From an uncultured Opitutia bacterium (lineage in GTDB: Bacteria > Verrucomicrobiota > Verrucomicrobiia > Opitutales > Opitutaceae), in NCBI GenBank assembly GCA_903948415.1, contig CAJAYO010000939.1, positions 1-33,877 of the forward strand: a stretch of DNA of 33,877 nucleotides, read 5' to 3'. The position numbers and the translations under genes are program-made. The notes beneath the pieces are model-generated. The model was not told the DNA's origin, searched no databases, and saw only the letters and a program-made list of their open reading frames with translations. Shown here in pieces: positions 30,120 through 33,877 of this stretch; positions within the stretch are counted from its first letter, which is position 1; the number at the start of each line of letters is the position of its first letter.

Positions 30120-31505
30120 ATGAAAATTGCCAAGATTCGCGGATTGTTTTTCACCGCCGTGCTGACCGCCGGCTCACTGTTGACGGCCCGGGCGCAAATT
30201 ATCGAGTTTCGCGCGGCGATCACCGCGGCGCAGGAGGTGCCGGCCACGACGTCGACCGCCACGGGCAATGCCGTGATGCTCTACGATATTGGCAACAATA
30301 CGTTCGATCTCTTCATCTCGATCAGCGGATTTACGAACGCGTTGTCGGCCTCGCACATTCACGAGGCGGTGGCGGGCACGAACGGTTCGGTCGTGGTGCC
30401 GTTTTCGTTGAACAATTTTGCGGCCAACGCGGGCACGTTGAGCGGGACGGTTCTGCGGCTGCCCTATCGGGGCGACAAGGTGAAGCTGCTGCAGAACGGG
30501 GCCTACCTTAATTTCCACACGGCGCAGTTTCCGGGCGGCGAAGTGCGCGGGCAGCTGATCGCGCAGCCGAAGCGGCTCGTGGCGAGCATCGACGTGGGGC
30601 AGGAGCAGGCGGCGTTTCCGGCCGTCAACCTGGCCGGCGCGAACCTGAGCGATTTCGGCGCGGCGGTGATGAGCTACAACCCGGGCACGAACCGGGTGAA
30701 TCTGCGCATCTCGGTGTATAATTTCCGCAACCAGCTCAGCAATTCCCACTTTCACGAAGGCGCGCCGGCGGTCAGCGGACCGGTCGTGGTCAACCTGGGC
30801 AACAATGCGAATGCGGGCGGCTACACGAACACCAACGGGCACATCTCGGGCAGCTTCGACCTCCCCTACACGGGCGACCCGGTCAAACTGTTGACGGGTG
30901 GCGCGTATCTGAATTTCCACAGCACGACGTTTGCGGGCGGCGAGGTCCGCGGCCAGGTACGGGCGTCGGACGAAGTGCCGGGCTCGCGGATGTTCAGCAC
31001 GGCGACGCGCGGTTTTGTGGGCGCCGGGAACCAGAACCTGATCACGGGCATCAGCATCGTCGGGCCCGATCCGGTGCGGATGTTGATTACGGCGAAAGGA
31101 CCGTCGCTCGCGGCGTTCGGGGTCACCGGAGCGCTCGCGGATCCGGTGCTCGACCTCTATGATTCGGCCGGGCGGAGCATTGCGGTGAGCGACAATATCG
31201 GCACGCCGGCGGCCAGTTCGGACCTCGCCGCATTGCCCGGCGTGCCGACGAACACGGCGGAATCCGCCCTGATCGTCGTGCTGCCGCCGGGCAACTATAC
31301 GGCGGTGGTGTCGGGCAACGGCGGCACGGGGGTGGCGCTGTTGGAAGCGACCGATCTCCGCATCGTCGGCGCGACCGGCGCGGTGGCGTCCGCGGCGTTG
31401 ATGGAAATTCCCGCCCAGGCGCAGGAAAGCCGCACGTTGGCGGAGGCCCGCCTGGCGAATCTTGAATTTTGCGCCACTCCCGCGGCCGTGGACAGCCCGC
31501 GCTGA
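30120..31505 (+). CDS. Secreted protein with two CHRD domains and one C-terminal module
   Basis: A 461-residue exported protein starting at ATG 30120 (MKIAKIRGLFFTAVLTAGSLL), with signal cleavage likely after TARA/AQ near residue 25. The earlier track start crosses the divergent promoter region. Two CHRD domains follow (about 28-148 and 155-283), each with SHIHEA or SHFHEG and YLNFHT/FPGGEVRGQ motifs. CHRD domains are known from chordin and many bacterial secreted proteins; function in bacteria is unclear. Residues about 290-415 form a shorter version of the module shared with the protease, CAP and Ig-like proteins (MLITAKGPSLAAFGVTGALADPVLDLY and GTGVALLEA). About 45 extra residues follow it, unlike the other proteins. 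A strong terminator ends the transcript. Confidence 0.9.
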   Translation: MKIAKIRGLFFTAVLTAGSLLTARAQIIEFRAAITAAQEVPATTSTATGNAVMLYDIGNNTFDLFISISGFTNALSASHIHEAVAGTNGSVVVPFSLNNFAANAGTLSGTVLRLPYRGDKVKLLQNGAYLNFHTAQFPGGEVRGQLIAQPKRLVASIDVGQEQAAFPAVNLAGANLSDFGAAVMSYNPGTNRVNLRISVYNFRNQLSNSHFHEGAPAVSGPVVVNLGNNANAGGYTNTNGHISGSFDLPYTGDPVKLLTGGAYLNFHSTTFAGGEVRGQVRASDEVPGSRMFSTATRGFVGAGNQNLITGISIVGPDPVRMLITAKGPSLAAFGVTGALADPVLDLYDSAGRSIAVSDNIGTPAASSDLAALPGVPTNTAESALIVVLPPGNYTAVVSGNGGTGVALLEATDLRIVGATGAVASAALMEIPAQAQESRTLAEARLANLEFCATPAAVDSPR

Positions 31506-31527
31506 GCGCGGTCGTCGCGGTCAGGCA

Positions 31528-31562
31528 CCCGGCGCTCATCCGAGCGCCGGGTTTTTTCTTTT
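31528..31562 (+). terminator. Intrinsic (rho-independent) terminator
   Basis: A perfect 10-bp stem CCCGGCGCTC-ATCC-GAGCGCCGGG is followed at once by TTTTTTCTTTT. It lies 22 bp after the CHRD gene stop and before pxpB. It is the only textbook terminator I found in the window. Confidence 0.95.
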
Positions 31563-31595
31563 GCGGCGGGGCGGATCAGCCGAAATAACGGGGGC

Positions 31596-32270
31596 ATGAC
31601 GCTCTCCCCCCTGGGCGATTCCGCAGTGGTCGTGGCGCTGGGCCCGGGCCTGGACGAGACGGCGTTGCGGCGCGTGCGGGCGCTCGCGGAGGCGCTGGAC
31701 CGGGACCGACCGGCGGGGGTGGTGGACGTCGTGCCGGCCTTTGCGAGCGTCACGGTGTTCTACGATGCGGTGCACTGCGGGGGCTACGCGCACCTGTGTG
31801 CGGAACTGGAAGCGCGGGTGGCGCGGACGGAGCTGGCGCTGGTTTCGCAGCAGTCGCGCAGTTTGGAGATCCCGGTGTGCTACGGCGGCGAGTGGGGCCC
31901 GGACCTCGGCGAGGTGGCGGCGGGCGCGGGCGTGAGTCCGGAAAAGGCGGTGGCGCTGCACGCGGGGGCGGACTACCGGGTGCACGCGATCGGGTTTGCG
32001 CCGGGTTTCGCCTACCTCGGGGGATTGCCGGAGCGTCTGCATACGCCGCGCCGGGCCACGCCGCGGGTGGGGGTGCCGGCGGGCACGGTGGGAATCGGCG
32101 GCGCGCAGACGGGCGTGTATCCGCTGGCGACGCCGGGCGGGTGGAATCTGATTGGCCGGACGCCGCTGCGGCTGTTCGACGCGGGGCGGACCGAACCCGC
32201 GCTGTTGCGGACGGGCGACCGGGTGAGATTTCGCGCGATCAGCGCGGAGGAGTTTGCCGCATGGCGCTGA
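31596..32270 (+). CDS. pxpB: 5-oxoprolinase subunit PxpB
   Basis: A 224-residue cytoplasmic subunit of the ATP-dependent 5-oxoprolinase PxpABC, which opens the 5-oxoproline ring to give glutamate. The family pattern is clear: GDSAVVVALG at the start, VTVFYDAV, the motif HAIGFAPGFAYLGGLPERLHTPRRATPR, VPAGTVGIGGAQTGVYPLATPGGWNLIGRTPLRLFD. The KipI/PxpB name is used for this fold; here the adjacent PxpC and PxpA genes support the enzyme role. It overlaps pxpC by 10 bp. Confidence 0.93.
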   Translation: MTLSPLGDSAVVVALGPGLDETALRRVRALAEALDRDRPAGVVDVVPAFASVTVFYDAVHCGGYAHLCAELEARVARTELALVSQQSRSLEIPVCYGGEWGPDLGEVAAGAGVSPEKAVALHAGADYRVHAIGFAPGFAYLGGLPERLHTPRRATPRVGVPAGTVGIGGAQTGVYPLATPGGWNLIGRTPLRLFDAGRTEPALLRTGDRVRFRAISAEEFAAWR

Positions 32271-33184
32271 CGGTCATTCGCGCGGGCATGCTGACGACGG
32301 TGCAGGACCTCGGTCGCCGCGGGCACCGGGCGGACGGCGTGCCGCTGGGCGGGGCGGTGGATGCGTTTGCGCTGCGGCTGGTGAATCTGCTGGTGGGCAA
32401 CGCCGAGGAGGCCGCGGGGCTGGAGTTCACGCTGGTGGGGCCGGAGCTGGAATTTTCGACCGCGACGACGATCGCGGTGGGTGGCGGGGATTTCGGCGGA
32501 CCGCCGCGGTGGCAACCGGTGCGGGTGCGGGCGGGCGAGCGGGTGAAGTTCGGTCCGGCGCGGAGCGGCTGCCGGGGCTATCTCGCCTTGGCGGGCGGCA
32601 TCGACGTGCCGGCGGTGCTGGGCAGCCGCGGCACGTATTTGCGGGGGAAGTTGGGCGGACTGGACGGGCGGGCGTTGCGCGACGGGGACGTGCTGCGCGC
32701 GGCAGACCTCGCGCGCGAGGTGGTCGGCCGCTGGCACATCGACGAGCGGATTTTGCCGGCCTACACGGCGGCGCCGACGGTGCGGGTGGTGCGTGGCGCG
32801 CAGGCGGGGGAATTTGACGGCACGCTGACCGACGGGGAATTCAAGGTGACGGCCAAGGCCGACCGGATGGGCGTGCGGCTCGCGGGTCCGGCGGTGGGGC
32901 GGAGCGGCGGGGCCGAACTGGTTTCCGCCACGGTGGTGCCGGGCACGGTGCAGGTGCCGCCGGACGGGCAGCCGATCGTGCTGCTGGCGGACGCGCAGAC
33001 GATCGGCGGGTATCCGCAGATCGCGCACGTCGCGAGCGTGGACCTGCCGCTGGTGGCGCAGTTGCGGCCGGGCGACACGGTGCGGTTCACCGAGGTGCCG
33101 CTGGCCGCCGCGCACGAGCTGGTGCTGACGCGCGAGCACGCGCTGGCGATGTTGCGCGAAGGGCTCGCCGGAAAAATCTGCTGA
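32261..33184 (+). CDS. pxpC: 5-oxoprolinase subunit PxpC
   Basis: A 307-residue subunit. The ATG at 32261 overlaps the pxpB end and is preceded by GGAGGAG, so it replaces the track start at 31796. Family motifs include VIRAGMLTTVQDLGRRGHRADGVPLGGAVDAFALRLVNLLVGN, CRGYLALAGGIDVPAVLGSRGTYLRGKLGG and KADRMGVRLAGPAV, and the C-terminal QTIGGYPQIAHVASVDLPLVAQLRPGD. PxpB and PxpC together activate 5-oxoproline by phosphorylation, and PxpA completes ring opening. Its stop overlaps the region directly before pxpA. Confidence 0.93.
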   Translation: MALTVIRAGMLTTVQDLGRRGHRADGVPLGGAVDAFALRLVNLLVGNAEEAAGLEFTLVGPELEFSTATTIAVGGGDFGGPPRWQPVRVRAGERVKFGPARSGCRGYLALAGGIDVPAVLGSRGTYLRGKLGGLDGRALRDGDVLRAADLAREVVGRWHIDERILPAYTAAPTVRVVRGAQAGEFDGTLTDGEFKVTAKADRMGVRLAGPAVGRSGGAELVSATVVPGTVQVPPDGQPIVLLADAQTIGGYPQIAHVASVDLPLVAQLRPGDTVRFTEVPLAAAHELVLTREHALAMLREGLAGKIC

Positions 33185-33185
33185 C

Positions 33186-33877
33186 ATGCCCCCGCGCCTC
33201 GACCTCAACTGCGACCTCGGGGAGGGCGCCGGCCACGACGCCGAACTCATGGGGCTGATCACGTCGGCCAACATCGCGTGCGGGGCGCATGCCGGCGACG
33301 CGGCGACGATGGCGGCGACGGTGGCGCTGGCGCGGCTGCGCGGCGTCGCGATCGGGGCGCATCCGGGATTTGAGGACCGGGAGAATTTCGGGCGGAAGGA
33401 AGTCCCGCTGGAGCCCGCCGCGGTGCGTGCGTTGGTGGCGGGGCAGGTGGCGGCGTTGCGCGCGCTCGGTCCCGTGGGGCATGTGAAGGTGCACGGGGCG
33501 CTCTACCATCTCGCGGCGCGCGACGCGCGGTGGGCGGACGCCGTGGCGGAGGCGGTGCGGGCCACGGACCCGACGCTGGTGTTGTTCGCCCTCGCCGGCA
33601 GCGAGCTGGTCCGCGCGGGCACGGCGCGCGGGCTGCGCGTGGCGCGCGAGGTGTTTGCCGACCGGACATACCAGCGCGACGGCTCGCTCACGCCGCGGTC
33701 GCGCGCGGGCGCGTTGATCGACGACGAAGAGGTCGCGGTGGCGCAGGTGCTGCGGATGGTGCGCGAAGGCGTGGTGCGAGCGACGGACGGGACGGATGTG
33801 GCGATCGGGGCGGATACGGTGTGCCTGCACGGCGACGGCGCGCACGCGGTGGCGTTTGCGCAGCGGCTCAACGGGGA
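33186..33877 (+). CDS. pxpA: 5-oxoprolinase subunit PxpA (LamB/YcsF family), cut by window end
   Basis: The ATG at 33186, one base after the pxpC stop, opens an ORF with no stop before the window ends, so it is absent from the ORF track. The 230 visible codons match the LamB/YcsF family: LDLNCDLGEGAGHD, SANIACGAHAGDA, IGAHPGFEDRENFGR, GHVKVHGALYHLAA, REVFADRTYQRDGSLTPRSR and CLHGDGAHAVAFA. The protein is usually about 250 residues, so only a short C-terminal piece is missing. It completes the PxpABC operon that recycles 5-oxoproline. Confidence 0.93.
   Translation, partial: MPPRLDLNCDLGEGAGHDAELMGLITSANIACGAHAGDAATMAATVALARLRGVAIGAHPGFEDRENFGRKEVPLEPAAVRALVAGQVAALRALGPVGHVKVHGALYHLAARDARWADAVAEAVRATDPTLVLFALAGSELVRAGTARGLRVAREVFADRTYQRDGSLTPRSRAGALIDDEEVAVAQVLRMVREGVVRATDGTDVAIGADTVCLHGDGAHAVAFAQRLNG

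Overview
The window is very GC-rich bacterial chromosome. It most resembles a member of Opitutaceae (Verrucomicrobia). The basis is the recurring C-terminal module of secreted proteins (RLIN.S / IRAVGPTLAAFGV / NDNW / GVALVEVYE), the ResB/CcsA-type cytochrome c maturation genes and the heptameric repeats. The taxon is an inference; no rRNA gene is present. I see no tRNA, rRNA, CRISPR array, transposase, integrase or phage gene. Many predicted starts lack a clear Shine-Dalgarno sequence.

Layout. (1) 1-14295, minus strand: ybeY, a secreted Ig-like protein, a DUF502 membrane protein, a RecO-like protein, a VTT/DedA-type membrane protein, a PD-(D/E)XK nuclease fused to an XPD/DinG-type helicase, a large secreted CAP-domain protein and a very large secreted subtilisin-like protease with a PQQ-like propeller. 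An orphan copy of the protease's last codons lies beyond its stop codon. (2) 14422-18249, plus strand: a three-subunit Tat-exported molybdenum hydroxylase of PaoABC type. (3) 18294-18544: nine tandem 28-bp hairpin units between convergent genes. (4) 18571-23177, minus strand: HIT protein, phoH, a decayed small ORF, a DUF2442 gene and pgpH (7TM-HD, probable c-di-AMP phosphodiesterase). (5) 23313-26261, plus strand: a TetR regulator with a 28-bp palindrome just before its start, fabF, a hotdog thioesterase and a small conserved hypothetical protein. (6) 26310-29925, minus strand: lipoprotein, resB and ccsA/resC, coupled by ATGA overlaps. (7) 30120-31505, plus strand: a secreted two-CHRD protein carrying the same C-terminal module, followed by a clear intrinsic terminator. 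(8) 31596 to the end, plus strand: pxpB-pxpC-pxpA (5-oxoprolinase), with pxpA cut by the window edge.

The least ordinary content is repetitive. Three layers are superimposed on the housekeeping genes: a C-terminal protein module shared by four unrelated secreted proteins; a hairpin element with fixed flanks and compensated stems (one single copy plus the nine-unit array); and dispersed 7-bp tandem repeats that invade coding sequence (ybeY, the helicase) and gene ends (HIT, DUF2442). Several of these elements provide or overlap the stop codon of the gene they abut.
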